64,000 nt of DNA, taken from NCBI GenBank assembly GCA_947491025.1, contig CANLIC010000020.1, positions 18,603 through 82,602 on the forward strand, in the 5' to 3' direction. This stretch comes from Myxococcales bacterium (GTDB taxonomy: Bacteria > Myxococcota_A > UBA9042). Under the pieces are notes generated by a model. That model did not search any database. It saw only the letters and a program-made list of their open reading frames with translations, and was not told the DNA's origin. The translations under genes were made by a program, and so were the position numbers. Position 1 is the stretch's first letter. The number at the start of each line of letters is the position of its first letter. This document shows positions 36,618-46,069 of this stretch, one piece after another.

Positions 36618-38435
36618 ATGCCCCATCTCCGCTCTCTGGCCGTCACCAAGTCGGCCCTTCACCCCGTCTTGGCGCTCGCCACCCCCTTGGCATTGGCCTT
36701 GGCGCTCGCCGTGCCCACCCCTGCTTACGCCCACGGCGGCCATGGAGGTCCGGAAGGCGGGCACCACGGCGACGCCGCGGGTCTTGCCGGCGACGCCAGC
36801 GCCACGGCTGCCGGCGACTGCGCTGGCCATGCACGCAAGGCCAAGCCTTGCTGCGATAAGGGCGGCGCCAAACCGAAGCACGACGCCGAGGGCTGTAGCA
36901 GCTGCGGCACGGCCGGTCTGGTCGGCAATGCGCCTGGCAAGGGCAAACTCACGCTGGCGGTCGCGGTGAACGGCGCGCGCCTCGCCGCTGAACGCAGCAG
37001 CGCCTTTCAGGTCGACGCGGACGGGGCACAGGCGCCGGACGGCATCGAGGTGGGCAGCCGCCTCGGCCTCGGCCTGCACCTCGAGGCCCAGCCTCCCGAG
37101 GGCGGGATGCGCGTGGAGGGCAATGTCGGCGTCGAGCTTTGGCAGGGCGTGTTCTCGGGCCGTCCGACCCTGGCCGGCGATCGCGGCCCTGGCGACCTGT
37201 GGAACGCTGCGCAGCTGACCGAGGCCTGGGCGGGCGTCTCCCTCGGCGAACGAGACGCGGAGAGGGTCGGCCTGCGCGCCGGCCTGCAGCTCTCGCAGTG
37301 GGGCCTCGGCTTGCTCGCCAACGACGGCCGCAGCTACGCCAGCGACGGCCCGGGCTCCTGGTTCAGCCTGCCCTACGTCGGCGATCGCGTGCTGCGGACC
37401 GCCGTCTGGGCGCGTCCGTGGGCGGGCACGACATCGAACCTGCGCGGCCTCGTCCTGTCGTTGGCCGTCGACCGCGTCGCCAGCGACGACATCACGCTGC
37501 CGATCGCCAACCCCGACTTCATGGCATTCCACCGCGACGAGGTCGCATGGCAGGGCATCTTCGCCGCCCGCATGCACCTGTCCGAGCGCGACTGGCTCGG
37601 CCTTTACTACGTCTACCGCGACCAGCGCACCACCGGCCCGGTTGGCGTCGGCGGCAAGTCGCTGGCGGTGCACAGCGCCGACCTCGCCTGCGACGTCGGG
37701 CTCATCGACCGCGCAGACCTGACGCTGCGCTTCGCGGCAGAAGCGGTCGGCATCTTCGGCACGACGACGTTGGCGCCGACGCCCGACTTCCCCACCCACG
37801 ACGTCCTGCAGGGCGCCGCAGTCGGCCGCTTTGACCTGCGCATGGGTAGCCTGCTGGCGCTGCTCGACCTCGGCTGGTTCAGCGGCGACGCCAGCGCGGA
37901 CGACGCCACCATCGGCAACTTCAAGGCTGATCCCAACTTCCAACAGGGAATCGTCCTGTTCCGCCGCATCGTCGGTTGGCAGACGGCGCGTATGCGCCGC
38001 ACCGCAAGCAACCCGGACGTCGTCGGCTACCCGAACGAGGACATCGAGCGCTTGTCGAGCGCAGGCTCGCTGACCTCGGCCATCACGGTTTTCCCGCGCA
38101 TCGGGGCCCGCCTCGGCCGCGCCGAGATCTATGGCGGCCTGCTGCTCGCCCTGACGCCGACGCCGATCGCCGACCCCTACCACAGCCGCGTGCACGGCGG
38201 CGGCGCGGCGCGCAACGTGTACAGCCAGGCGCCCGACGGTCCGCTGCTCGGCAGCGAGCTCGACGCCGGCGTGCGGATGCGCTTCGACGTCGTGCCGGGC
38301 GGCGCGCAGCTGGTCGCTGGCGTTGAATACGGCATCGCCCTGCCCGGCGGCGCCCTCGCCGGCCTCGACAGCAACGTCCACGGCGGCCGCGTCGTGCTCA
38401 CCCTCACCGGCGCCCGCCCGGAGGCCTCCCGATGA
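36618..38435 (+). CDS. Outer-membrane beta-barrel protein with His/Cys-rich N-terminus
   Basis: The protein has 605 residues. A signal peptide ends near VPTPAYA. The mature N-terminus (about 38-105) is rich in His and Cys (HGGHGGPEGGHHGD, then CAGHARKAKPCCDKGG, HDAEGCSSCG), a pattern of metal-binding stretches. The rest is an alternating beta-strand pattern with aromatic girdle residues (for example WLGLYYVYRD, RFDLRMGSLLALLDLGWFSGD, VVLTLTG at the C-terminus), as in porin-like outer-membrane barrels of myxobacteria. Function unknown; metal transport or sensing is inference from the N-terminus. The ATG at 36618 follows GAGG. The stop overlaps the next gene start (ATGA). Confidence 0.65.
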   Translation: MPHLRSLAVTKSALHPVLALATPLALALALAVPTPAYAHGGHGGPEGGHHGDAAGLAGDASATAAGDCAGHARKAKPCCDKGGAKPKHDAEGCSSCGTAGLVGNAPGKGKLTLAVAVNGARLAAERSSAFQVDADGAQAPDGIEVGSRLGLGLHLEAQPPEGGMRVEGNVGVELWQGVFSGRPTLAGDRGPGDLWNAAQLTEAWAGVSLGERDAERVGLRAGLQLSQWGLGLLANDGRSYASDGPGSWFSLPYVGDRVLRTAVWARPWAGTTSNLRGLVLSLAVDRVASDDITLPIANPDFMAFHRDEVAWQGIFAARMHLSERDWLGLYYVYRDQRTTGPVGVGGKSLAVHSADLACDVGLIDRADLTLRFAAEAVGIFGTTTLAPTPDFPTHDVLQGAAVGRFDLRMGSLLALLDLGWFSGDASADDATIGNFKADPNFQQGIVLFRRIVGWQTARMRRTASNPDVVGYPNEDIERLSSAGSLTSAITVFPRIGARLGRAEIYGGLLLALTPTPIADPYHSRVHGGGAARNVYSQAPDGPLLGSELDAGVRMRFDVVPGGAQLVAGVEYGIALPGGALAGLDSNVHGGRVVLTLTGARPEASR

Positions 38436-41400
38436 AACTTCGCCCCTTTACGTGCCGGCCGTCTTCTGCGCTGGGCGCGCTTCTGCTCTGCCCGGCCTTG
38501 GCCGTTGGCTGCGCCTCGGCGCCTGAGCCGCTCATCGAGGCCCAAACGGCCAATACCCACGTCAAGCTGGACTTTGAGCACCGCCCGCTGCCCGACGTGC
38601 CGCTGCCCAACGACCTCGCGACGCGCTTCGACGCCACCAGCCCGACCGGCCGCCGCATCAACGCCAGCGTGGTCGCGCCGACGCACTTTGAGCGCCTGGT
38701 GCGGCGCCGCATCGACACCCTCGACGGCTGGGGCGTCTACGCGCCGGTGACCGTGCCCTTCAGCGGCCCGCTCGACATCAAGAGCGTCATCGATGGCCAC
38801 CACGGCGACCAGACCGATTTCCGCAACGACGTCATCTACGTCATCGACGTGACCGCCGGCAGCCCCACCTATGGCCAGCCTGCGCCGCTCGACCTCGGCG
38901 AAGGCGCGTTCCCCATCGTGCTCGAGAAGATCGACAACTACTGGAAGAGCGACTCCCGCGGCGACACCATCTCGATGCTCTTCGACGAGCATGACGAGGA
39001 TGTGAACGCCAACGGCAAGCTCGACGCCGGCGAGGACACCGATCTCGACGGCATCCTCGACAAGCCGAACTACCTGCCGGGCCAAAAGGGCGACGCGCGC
39101 ACCAACGATCTCGTGACCCGCGCCAACGCCACGATGACCTTCTACGAGCGCGAGACGAACACGCTCATCGCCCGGCCGCTGGTGCCGTTGCGCGAGCGCA
39201 CCACCTACGCCGTGGTCGTCACCCGCCGCCTCAAGGACGCCAGCGGCGCCCCGGTCGGCTCGCCGTTCGCCGCCGCCCACCACCTCGGGCAGACCGAGGC
39301 GCTGCGACCGCTGCTCAAGGTGCTCAGCAGCGCCGGCGATCGCTTTGGCGGGCTGAAGGCGACCGACGTCGCCTTCACCTGGACCTTCACCACCGGCACC
39401 GTCACCGCCGACCTGGTGGCGGCGCGCGAGGGCCTCTACGGCCGCGGGGCGCAGAAGCACCTGCAGGACGAGTTCCCACCCGACGTCGAGCTGAACCGGC
39501 TCTGGGACGACAAGCCGAGCAAGGCCTTCGAGAGCCTCTACACCGTCTCCGGCGAGACGTTCTCGGAGATCTCCGGCCTCATCATCGCTGGCGGCCTGGT
39601 CTCGATGAACGGCAAGGAGCAGCGCAAGCGCTTCGACGAGAGCCTGAAGTTCGTCGACCGCCACGTTTTCGGCACCTACAAGACGCCGCGCCTCTTCCCG
39701 CGCAAGTCGGGCGAGAGCAGCTGGCTCGACTACAACGACCAGGTCTGGCCGGCCGACGTCGCCACCAAGCGCGCCGAGGCCTACCCCGAGGAGGTCACGT
39801 TCTGGATGAGCCTGCCGCGGCGCGACACCCTGGTCGACGGCAAGCCGCGCGGCGTGGTCATCCTCGGCCACGGCTACACCGGCAGCAAGACGGAGATGTT
39901 CGGCTTCCACAGCTATTTCAGCCAGATGGGCCTCGCCGTCCTCGCCATCGACAGCACCAGCCACGGCTTCGACCTCGATGCCAAGGACAAGGACCAGCTG
40001 CTCGGCGTGTTCGGCCTCTTCGGGCTCGGCAACATGGCCAAGGCCCTGATGCGCAACCGCAACTGGGACCAGGACCTCGACGGCATCGGCGACTCGGGCG
40101 CCGACTTCTGGACGGCCTACACCTTCCACACCCGCGACGTGGTGCGGCAGACGGCGCTCGACTATTCGCAGCTGATCCGCGTCTTGCGCGCCTTCGACGG
40201 CAAGCGCACCTGGCCCTACGACATCAATGGCAATGGCAAGGCCGACGACCTGGCAGGCGACTTCGACGGCGACGGCAAGGTCGAGGTCGGCGGCCCAGAC
40301 GAGAACATCGTCATGACCGGCGGCTCGCTCGGCGGCATCATCGCGGCGGTGGTCGGCGGCCTCGAGCCCGAGCTCAACGCCACGGCGCCGATCGCGGGCG
40401 GCGGCGGCCTCATCGACGTCGGCGTCCGCAGCATCCAGGGCGGCGTCAAAGAGGCCGTGACGTTGCGGGTGATGGGGCCGCTCTACGTCGGCAGCAAGGG
40501 CGAGGCCGGCCAGGTGCGCATCGACACCATCGTCCCGACGCTCAACAGCACGGCCACGATCCCAGTCGCCGTCGTGCCCGCAGCGGAGGTGCAGAAGCTC
40601 AAGCTCGGCGGCGCCGTCGCCATCGAGAACGTCGACAACGGCGAGGTCGACTGCGCCCTGCTGATCGAAGACAAGGGCTGTGTGGATGCTTGCAAGGCCG
40701 ACGAAGCCTGCAAGCGCAGCTGCCTGACCTTCCGCCTGCACGTCGCGTCGACGGTGCGCCCGGCCGGCACGGGGCCGCTGGCGGTCCAGCCCGAGCGCCA
40801 CGTGCTGCGCTTCTACGACAGCAACCCCTTCCAGCTCGGCGTGAGGGGCGAGGACTCGCAGCGCGCGTGCGTCTTGCGGACCGACGCACCAGTGCCGGTC
40901 GCGGTCGTCGACAGGTTCGCCTTCGACATCAACTTCCACTTCCAGTCTGCACCGTTGCGCTTCCGCGCCGGCGAGCTCCTGTCGCCGCTCGCCGAGGGCC
41001 TGGGCCTGCGCCGCAGCACGCCGGGCATGCGCCGCTTCCTCGGCTTCGCGCAGATGGTCCTCGACGCCGCCGATCCGGCGGTCTGGGCCGTCCACATGCG
41101 CTCAGGCGAGCTGAAGATGGGCGACGGCAAGGTGGTCGACACCCACGCGCTGGTGCTCAACACCAACGGCGACATGAACGTGCCGGTCAACACCGGCGCC
41201 GCCATCGGCCGCTCCGCCGGCCTCATCGACTTCAAGAAGCCGATCGCCGACTGGGGCGGACGCACGCTGCACGAGGTGCTCATCGACACCAAGGTCTACG
41301 AGGCGGTCGACAAGATCCCGCACTTCAAGGATCCCGCGGGCAATGGCGTGCTCTTCGACGTCGAGGACCTCTCGGAGTCGGCGACTCCCACCGCGGCGCT

Positions 41401-41806
41401 GCCGCCCCGCGGGACGCCTATTGCCTACAAGGACCCGCTGCACCGCGGCAAGGACGGCTTCCACGTGCCGCGCCTCTGGCCGCCGCTCTCGAAGCACGCC
41501 ATCTTCAATGATGGCAGCGGCGGTGTAAGCGGAACCTTCTTCCCCTACGTCGAGCCGGGCGGCAAGCACGGCTTCTGGAATCCCGGCCAGCACTTCGACT
41601 TCCTGGTCAAGCAGTGCGAGGGCGAAGCCAAGAACGACACCCAGAAGGCAGCGTGCGCCAAGCAGAAGTGGTTCGACCACGGCCACCAGATCATCGGCAG
41701 CTTGGGCAGCTTCCTGGCCTCGGGCGGCAAGGAATTCCGCATGGACAAGTGCTATGGCGACTGGTCGTGCCCAGACCTGCCCAAGGCGCCGCTGCCGCGC
41801 AAGTAG
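38432..41806 (+). CDS. Giant lipoprotein with alpha/beta-hydrolase domain
   Basis: The protein has 1124 residues. The N-terminus is a lipoprotein signal with lipobox LAVGC. Near 185-212 an acidic repeat (DEHDEDVNANGKLDAGEDTD) resembles EF-hand/dockerin calcium loops; another occurs near 598 (DINGNGKADD, DFDGDGKVEV). The hydrolase part includes VVILGHGYTGSK (oxyanion region, near 479) and MTGGSLGGIIAAVVGGLEP, where the Ser of GGSLGG (near 632) is the likely nucleophile; a C-terminal His could be in WFDHGHQII. Long inserts make it much larger than normal esterases. It is probably an outer-membrane-anchored esterase or lipase. It is coupled by a 4-base overlap to the barrel protein upstream. Confidence 0.72.
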   Translation: MKLRPFTCRPSSALGALLLCPALAVGCASAPEPLIEAQTANTHVKLDFEHRPLPDVPLPNDLATRFDATSPTGRRINASVVAPTHFERLVRRRIDTLDGWGVYAPVTVPFSGPLDIKSVIDGHHGDQTDFRNDVIYVIDVTAGSPTYGQPAPLDLGEGAFPIVLEKIDNYWKSDSRGDTISMLFDEHDEDVNANGKLDAGEDTDLDGILDKPNYLPGQKGDARTNDLVTRANATMTFYERETNTLIARPLVPLRERTTYAVVVTRRLKDASGAPVGSPFAAAHHLGQTEALRPLLKVLSSAGDRFGGLKATDVAFTWTFTTGTVTADLVAAREGLYGRGAQKHLQDEFPPDVELNRLWDDKPSKAFESLYTVSGETFSEISGLIIAGGLVSMNGKEQRKRFDESLKFVDRHVFGTYKTPRLFPRKSGESSWLDYNDQVWPADVATKRAEAYPEEVTFWMSLPRRDTLVDGKPRGVVILGHGYTGSKTEMFGFHSYFSQMGLAVLAIDSTSHGFDLDAKDKDQLLGVFGLFGLGNMAKALMRNRNWDQDLDGIGDSGADFWTAYTFHTRDVVRQTALDYSQLIRVLRAFDGKRTWPYDINGNGKADDLAGDFDGDGKVEVGGPDENIVMTGGSLGGIIAAVVGGLEPELNATAPIAGGGGLIDVGVRSIQGGVKEAVTLRVMGPLYVGSKGEAGQVRIDTIVPTLNSTATIPVAVVPAAEVQKLKLGGAVAIENVDNGEVDCALLIEDKGCVDACKADEACKRSCLTFRLHVASTVRPAGTGPLAVQPERHVLRFYDSNPFQLGVRGEDSQRACVLRTDAPVPVAVVDRFAFDINFHFQSAPLRFRAGELLSPLAEGLGLRRSTPGMRRFLGFAQMVLDAADPAVWAVHMRSGELKMGDGKVVDTHALVLNTNGDMNVPVNTGAAIGRSAGLIDFKKPIADWGGRTLHEVLIDTKVYEAVDKIPHFKDPAGNGVLFDVEDLSESATPTAALPPRGTPIAYKDPLHRGKDGFHVPRLWPPLSKHAIFNDGSGGVSGTFFPYVEPGGKHGFWNPGQHFDFLVKQCEGEAKNDTQKAACAKQKWFDHGHQIIGSLGSFLASGGKEFRMDKCYGDWSCPDLPKAPLPRK

Positions 41807-41833
41807 CGCCCATTTGCGCAGCGCTCTGCCCGG

Positions 41834-43015
41834 CTAGAGGTCGAGCGTCAGGGTGCCCATCAAGGCCGGCTTGTCGCTGTCGTCGACGTCGGCGACGACC
41901 CAGAAGCGCAGCGACGTCGCGGTGGCGGCGGCCAGTTCGAGGCCCTCAAGCTTGATGGCGCAGACGGCTCCATCGTCGCCGCGCACGTCGAAGGTCTGCA
42001 CCGAAGCGCCATCGATGAGCCCGAGCCGGCAGCCCTGCACGGCGCCGTCGTGGTAGGCGTCAGGGGAGGCCTCGGCAGCGGCGAGAAAGGCGATTCGGCC
42101 GTCAGGCAAGGCCGCGACATCGGTGAAGGTGAGGCGCACGCCGCCCAGCGTTCCGAGCTGGTAGCGGACGACGGCACGGAGCGGCGGGCGCTTTCCCACG
42201 CCGTCGAGGTAGGCTTGGAACGCCGCGATGTCGATGTCGACGCTGGCGTCGGTGGCCACCTGGCCTTTCGCTTCGTCGTTGCCGTTGCCGCGGTTGAACA
42301 GGCGCAGCTTGCTGCCGACGACGACCGCGCCCTCCAGGTTGAGCTCAGCGCCGGCGAACGCTGGGCACGCTGCGAGCGCCTCGTAGAGCGCGCTGGCCTC
42401 GAACATGCGCGTTGTGGGCCCCGCGGGCGGCCGGGCATCGATGACGACGATGCGCGTGCGGGCCTTGCGGCTGCCGGACCCGAAGGCGCAGAGGCGGCCG
42501 TCGGGCAGCAGCGCCGCCGCCTCGAGGTCCATCTTCAGCTTCTTGTTGCCATCTCGCTCGGAGAAGAGCCGTCTGCCATCCGCCGCGGCCGGCAGCGCCA
42601 GCGCCGTCACCGCGCCGTCCGCGCCGCGAATGGCGAGAAAGTTGGCGTCATCTTGAGCGATCCAGTGCCCGCCGGCGAAGGCGCGCACGGCGGAGGCGGC
42701 GCGGACGTGCGCGGGCCTATCGCTCGCCGGATCGGCGCCTGCGGCGTAGGTCAGCGGTTGCAAGGCGCTGAGGCGGGCACTGCGCGCGACAACGTGCGTC
42801 GCCTGGATGGGGAGCGGCGCTGGCGCGTCCTCGGCGCAGCTGTCGGTCGGCGCATCGGCGACCTGGCGCGGAGGGTTGACCGGGCTCGCTGCTTCGCGTT
42901 GCGCCATCGCAGGCTTCTCCTGCCGGCAGCCGGCAGACGCCACCGCCAATGCCGCCGCGGCGAGCGCGACGGGCAGCGGCAGGCCGATCCTCCCTACCAA
43001 CCGCACGCCTTCCAT
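41834..43015 (-). CDS. Lipoprotein of unknown function, possibly propeller-like
   Basis: The protein has 393 residues. Lipobox ASAGC follows a hydrophobic helix. The mature part looks like a seven-bladed-propeller type with strand pairs such as FLAIRGADGAVTALALP, LEAAALLPDGRLCAFGSGSRKARTRIVVID and FTDVAALPDGRIAFLAAAEAS. A conserved-looking core LNLEGAVVVGSKLRLFNRGNGNDEAKGQ may belong to a family of uncharacterised bacterial lipoproteins. No catalytic motif is seen. Its start lies inside the 3' end of the thermonuclease gene (22-base overlap), so both are read from one transcript. Confidence 0.6.
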   Translation of the reverse strand: MEGVRLVGRIGLPLPVALAAAALAVASAGCRQEKPAMAQREAASPVNPPRQVADAPTDSCAEDAPAPLPIQATHVVARSARLSALQPLTYAAGADPASDRPAHVRAASAVRAFAGGHWIAQDDANFLAIRGADGAVTALALPAAADGRRLFSERDGNKKLKMDLEAAALLPDGRLCAFGSGSRKARTRIVVIDARPPAGPTTRMFEASALYEALAACPAFAGAELNLEGAVVVGSKLRLFNRGNGNDEAKGQVATDASVDIDIAAFQAYLDGVGKRPPLRAVVRYQLGTLGGVRLTFTDVAALPDGRIAFLAAAEASPDAYHDGAVQGCRLGLIDGASVQTFDVRGDDGAVCAIKLEGLELAAATATSLRFWVVADVDDSDKPALMGTLTLDL

Positions 43016-44019
43016 CCGCCCATCCCGTCCTCTTTGGCCTTGGCCTGGGTCAAGAGGGCCAGCGGCTCATACGGGTTGCCCTTGGCGAAGGGGTAGAGCA
43101 CGCGGCCGAGGCCAAGCTGCAGCAGACGCAGGTTGAGCTCGACGGGCTGCACCTGCGAGGCGTCCTTGATGAAGACGTAGCGCAAGAGCCGGCCGTAGAT
43201 GTCCTTGTCGTCGCTCTTGCTCTCTTTGACCAGGCAGACCTTGCCGGACTTCTGGACCGCGCTGACGGTGAACTTCTTGGCGTCGAGGGCGTAGCAGTCC
43301 TTGCTCGTCATCTCGGGCGTATCGACCAGCAGGAACCGCACGGTGATGTCTTCGCCAGCGCTGTCCTGTTGGTCCAGGACGATGGTGTCGCCGTCGGGGA
43401 TGAATTTGACGCCCACCCAGTCGGTCTCTTTGGTGCACTTGCCGGTCGGCGCCGCGAACCAGTCCAGCGCCTCCTTGGCGTGGCAGCTGGCGATGAAATT
43501 GGGGCAGCAGGTGCCGTGCTTGGCGCAGTCCCACGTGCACTGGCAAGGCTTGGTGACGTCGGCGGGTGCGTCGCAGCGGCCGACGCAGGTGTTGGCGCCT
43601 GCGTCGCAGAGGGTGCCGTAATCCTTGCAGCAGTTGCCGAACTTGGGGCAGTCCTTGTTGCACTGGCAGGGCAGGCCGGGGTTGTAGGGGCCGTTGCATC
43701 GGCCTTGGCAAGTGCCCTCGGGCTTGGCGTCGGGCGCTGGCGTCGTGTCGGCGGCGTCGGTCGCCCCGGTGTGGGTGTCGTTGACGTGGGTGTCGACGAC
43801 AGCCGTGTCGCTGAGGGTGTCCTGGTCGGCGCCGGCGCCGCCGCCACCGGAATCCGAGGCAAGGGTGTCGTAGGTCGCTGGCGGCGCTGAGTTGGTGGGG
43901 AGGTTGGCGCACGCGTTGCCGAGCGCGACCAGGCAGAACGACAAGAGAGCGGCGCGGCCGGGCGGCGGCGTCACAGCGTGGACGGCGTCGGCGAGGCGGC
44001 TCAAGGTCGGGCGGATCAA
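42994..44019 (-). CDS. Secreted somatomedin-B / staphylococcal-nuclease-like fusion
   Basis: The protein has 341 residues. A hydrophobic signal (about 22-36) ends near GNAC, possibly a lipid attachment Cys. An Asp/Thr/Gly-rich stalk follows. Two somatomedin-B modules have identical Cys spacing: Cys 104, 108, 118, 120, 124, 130, 131, 138 and Cys 145, 149, 159, 161, 165, 171, 172, 179, the eight-Cys SMB pattern. The C-terminal thermonuclease domain keeps the catalytic set: VRFLLVDTPE (Arg228, Asp233, Glu236) and DIYGRLLRY (Arg277). SNase domains cut DNA and RNA using Ca2+. The TTG at 44019 is chosen because GGAGG lies 5 bases upstream and no ATG gives a signal sequence; a GTG at residue 16 is the alternative. 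Confidence 0.78.
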   Translation of the reverse strand: MIRPTLSRLADAVHAVTPPPGRAALLSFCLVALGNACANLPTNSAPPATYDTLASDSGGGGAGADQDTLSDTAVVDTHVNDTHTGATDAADTTPAPDAKPEGTCQGRCNGPYNPGLPCQCNKDCPKFGNCCKDYGTLCDAGANTCVGRCDAPADVTKPCQCTWDCAKHGTCCPNFIASCHAKEALDWFAAPTGKCTKETDWVGVKFIPDGDTIVLDQQDSAGEDITVRFLLVDTPEMTSKDCYALDAKKFTVSAVQKSGKVCLVKESKSDDKDIYGRLLRYVFIKDASQVQPVELNLRLLQLGLGRVLYPFAKGNPYEPLALLTQAKAKEDGMGGWKACGW

Positions 44020-44104
44020 AGCGGCCTCCTCGGCAGGGTCGCCGGCAGCGTAGCGGCTCTGGCCGGGCCTGTCGAACCGCTGCGCAGCGCGACATCCAGC
44101 AAAA

Positions 44105-45898
44105 TCAGCGGCGGCGGGCGGAGGGGCGGCGTGGGGCCGCATTCGGAGCGGCGTCGCCCCTGGAGCCAGTCTGCACCGGCGGCGACCAGGTGCGGGTGAT
44201 GAACGCGACGTCGCGGGTCACGGCCGCTTCGTCGTACTGGCTCGGTAGCGCCCACAACGGCATGCCCAGCGCGGCGGCGACCAGTGCGCCGACGAGCAGG
44301 CGAACGCTCCAAATCGGCCCAGCCATCAGCAACTTACGCGAGAACGGCAACGGCAGAGTCGGCCAGCTCGCGCTCGTGACGACGGCGCAGAGGAGCCCAA
44401 GAAGCGCCAGCGCCCACGGAACCATGCTGGCATTGCCTTGCAGGCCGAGCCATTGGCCGGCGTTGCGCGGCACAAGGCCATTCTCCCACAGCACGGCCAT
44501 CAGCTGCGGCAGGGGCCGGACGATGGCCTCTGGCACATGCGGGTAGTAGGCCGAGGGCCAGGCCGACGCCATCAGGCCGACGGCGAGGGCGCCAACCGCG
44601 AAGCCCTCCGTCGCCCGTGGAAATCGGCGGAACGCTTGCTCCAGCGCGACCAGCGCGGCGAGGCCGTAGAGCGGGACGAAGGGGGCGAAGTAGCGCGGTC
44701 CGATGGTCCAGCCACCGCGCCAGTTCATCAGCATGGAGGTGGTGAGCCAGCCCAGGAACGCAATGATGGCTGCGGTGCGGGCCGCGGCGCGCAGCGAGGG
44801 GCTCTGAAACAGCGTATCGCCTCGCGGTGGCCGGGCCAGCCAGAACATGCCGAGCAGCGTCGGCAGCAGCAGCGGCGAGAGGGGAAAGAGCCCGAAACCG
44901 GGGTCGAAGAGCAGGCCGCCGGCCGCCTCGGGGTAGAAACCATCGGCGCCGTAGACGCCGTGGGCGTGGATGGCGGCGAAGGCCTTGTTCTCGAGGTAGA
45001 GGTGGCCGGGTCGCAGGGGGTGGCCGAAGGCGCTCCACTGAAAGTGCATCACCCCGAGCGTGGGCAACGCCGCTCCGCAGATGAAACCCAGGCGATCGGG
45101 CAGCGTCCGGAGGACGAACGCCGCCAGCAGCGTCAGCGGTGCCGTCGCGACGATGGCGGGGTATTCGGCGGCCGTCGCGCCTGCCGCCAGCAGTCCGGCG
45201 AGGCCCGCTGTCGGCCAACCGAGGCCGGGCCGCGCGGCATTTCCGCGTTCGCCGGACACGGCGGCCGGACGGCCCGGGTCTTGGGCGCGGGCCAGCAGCA
45301 TCAGCGCGCTGACGCCGCACGCCGCCGCCAGGGTATGGCTGACCAGGATCAGCCCGTAGCCGTAGAGCAACGAGCCGAGCGCGAGCGTCAGCCACATCGC
45401 GTCGCGCAGCAGCGGGCTCGAGGTCCAACGGCCGAGCCAGCGGTGAAGGGCGAATAGGCAGAGCAGCCAAGGCAGGATGGAGGCCAAGAGCCTTGTCGCC
45501 CACAGCCCCTCGAGCCGCTGCGGCGCGTGGCCCGTCGCCTCGCAGAAGGCCAGGTAGGCGGCGTAGGCCGGCGCGCCCAACCAAGAAGTGAGCGGCGCTT
45601 TGACCGAGTAGTGGCGACCCTCGATCTCGGCGGCGTCGTTGACCCAGCCCCAGCGCCGCCAGGGGCCGTCGATCTGAACCGTGCCGTCCTCTACCATGGC
45701 GACGCTCATGTAGAAGCGCACGTTTTCGTTTGGGTTGTTGATCTGCTCGTAGCTGGGAAAGGGCCAAAGCATGCAGAAGGCGACGCCAGCGAGCAGCGCC
45801 ACCGTTCGCTTGCGCGACGGCAGGGCGGGCCTGACCTGGGCGCTGGCCTGGGCCGACGCCGTCGCGTCGCTGGGCGTCCATGCTACTGTCACGGCCAT
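44105..45898 (-). CDS. Polytopic membrane protein, ArnT/PMT glycosyltransferase-like
   Basis: The protein has 597 residues and about 11-12 hydrophobic helices. The first external loop has MVEDGTVQIDGPWRRWGWVNDAAEIEGRHYSVKAPLTSWLGAPAYAA, with acidic residues and the SVKAPL stretch resembling the YxxKPPL region of ArnT-like enzymes. Later segments such as FGHPLRPGHLYLENKAF and GGWTIGPRYFAPFVPLYGLAALVAL are also seen in uncharacterised bacterial dolichyl-mannosyltransferase relatives. Such enzymes use polyprenyl-phosphate sugars to modify lipid A or proteins on the periplasmic side. The substrate is unknown. It is divergent from the lipoprotein gene at 46070, with a 171-base gap. Confidence 0.62.
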   Translation of the reverse strand: MAVTVAWTPSDATASAQASAQVRPALPSRKRTVALLAGVAFCMLWPFPSYEQINNPNENVRFYMSVAMVEDGTVQIDGPWRRWGWVNDAAEIEGRHYSVKAPLTSWLGAPAYAAYLAFCEATGHAPQRLEGLWATRLLASILPWLLCLFALHRWLGRWTSSPLLRDAMWLTLALGSLLYGYGLILVSHTLAAACGVSALMLLARAQDPGRPAAVSGERGNAARPGLGWPTAGLAGLLAAGATAAEYPAIVATAPLTLLAAFVLRTLPDRLGFICGAALPTLGVMHFQWSAFGHPLRPGHLYLENKAFAAIHAHGVYGADGFYPEAAGGLLFDPGFGLFPLSPLLLPTLLGMFWLARPPRGDTLFQSPSLRAAARTAAIIAFLGWLTTSMLMNWRGGWTIGPRYFAPFVPLYGLAALVALEQAFRRFPRATEGFAVGALAVGLMASAWPSAYYPHVPEAIVRPLPQLMAVLWENGLVPRNAGQWLGLQGNASMVPWALALLGLLCAVVTSASWPTLPLPFSRKLLMAGPIWSVRLLVGALVAAALGMPLWALPSQYDEAAVTRDVAFITRTWSPPVQTGSRGDAAPNAAPRRPSARRR

Positions 45899-46069
45899 CG
45901 ACTCCGACGCCCATCGCCAGCCTCACGCCAGCGGGGCCCGGAAGCTACGGAGGCCGCGGTGGATTGGCAATGGTCGGCCCGAGACAGCCCCGATGGTCCG
46001 GAGACGGCGCTGGGCCGCGCTGCGGCGATGACGCTTGACCGTTGCGGCGACAAGGGGCACACCCCGCCC

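Noticed and set aside
38177..41095. 972-residue minus-strand frame opposite the giant lipoprotein
   Set aside because: Composition is Asp/Ala/Val/Gly-rich as expected for an antisense frame; the plus-strand gene has a signal, motifs and coupling to its neighbour.
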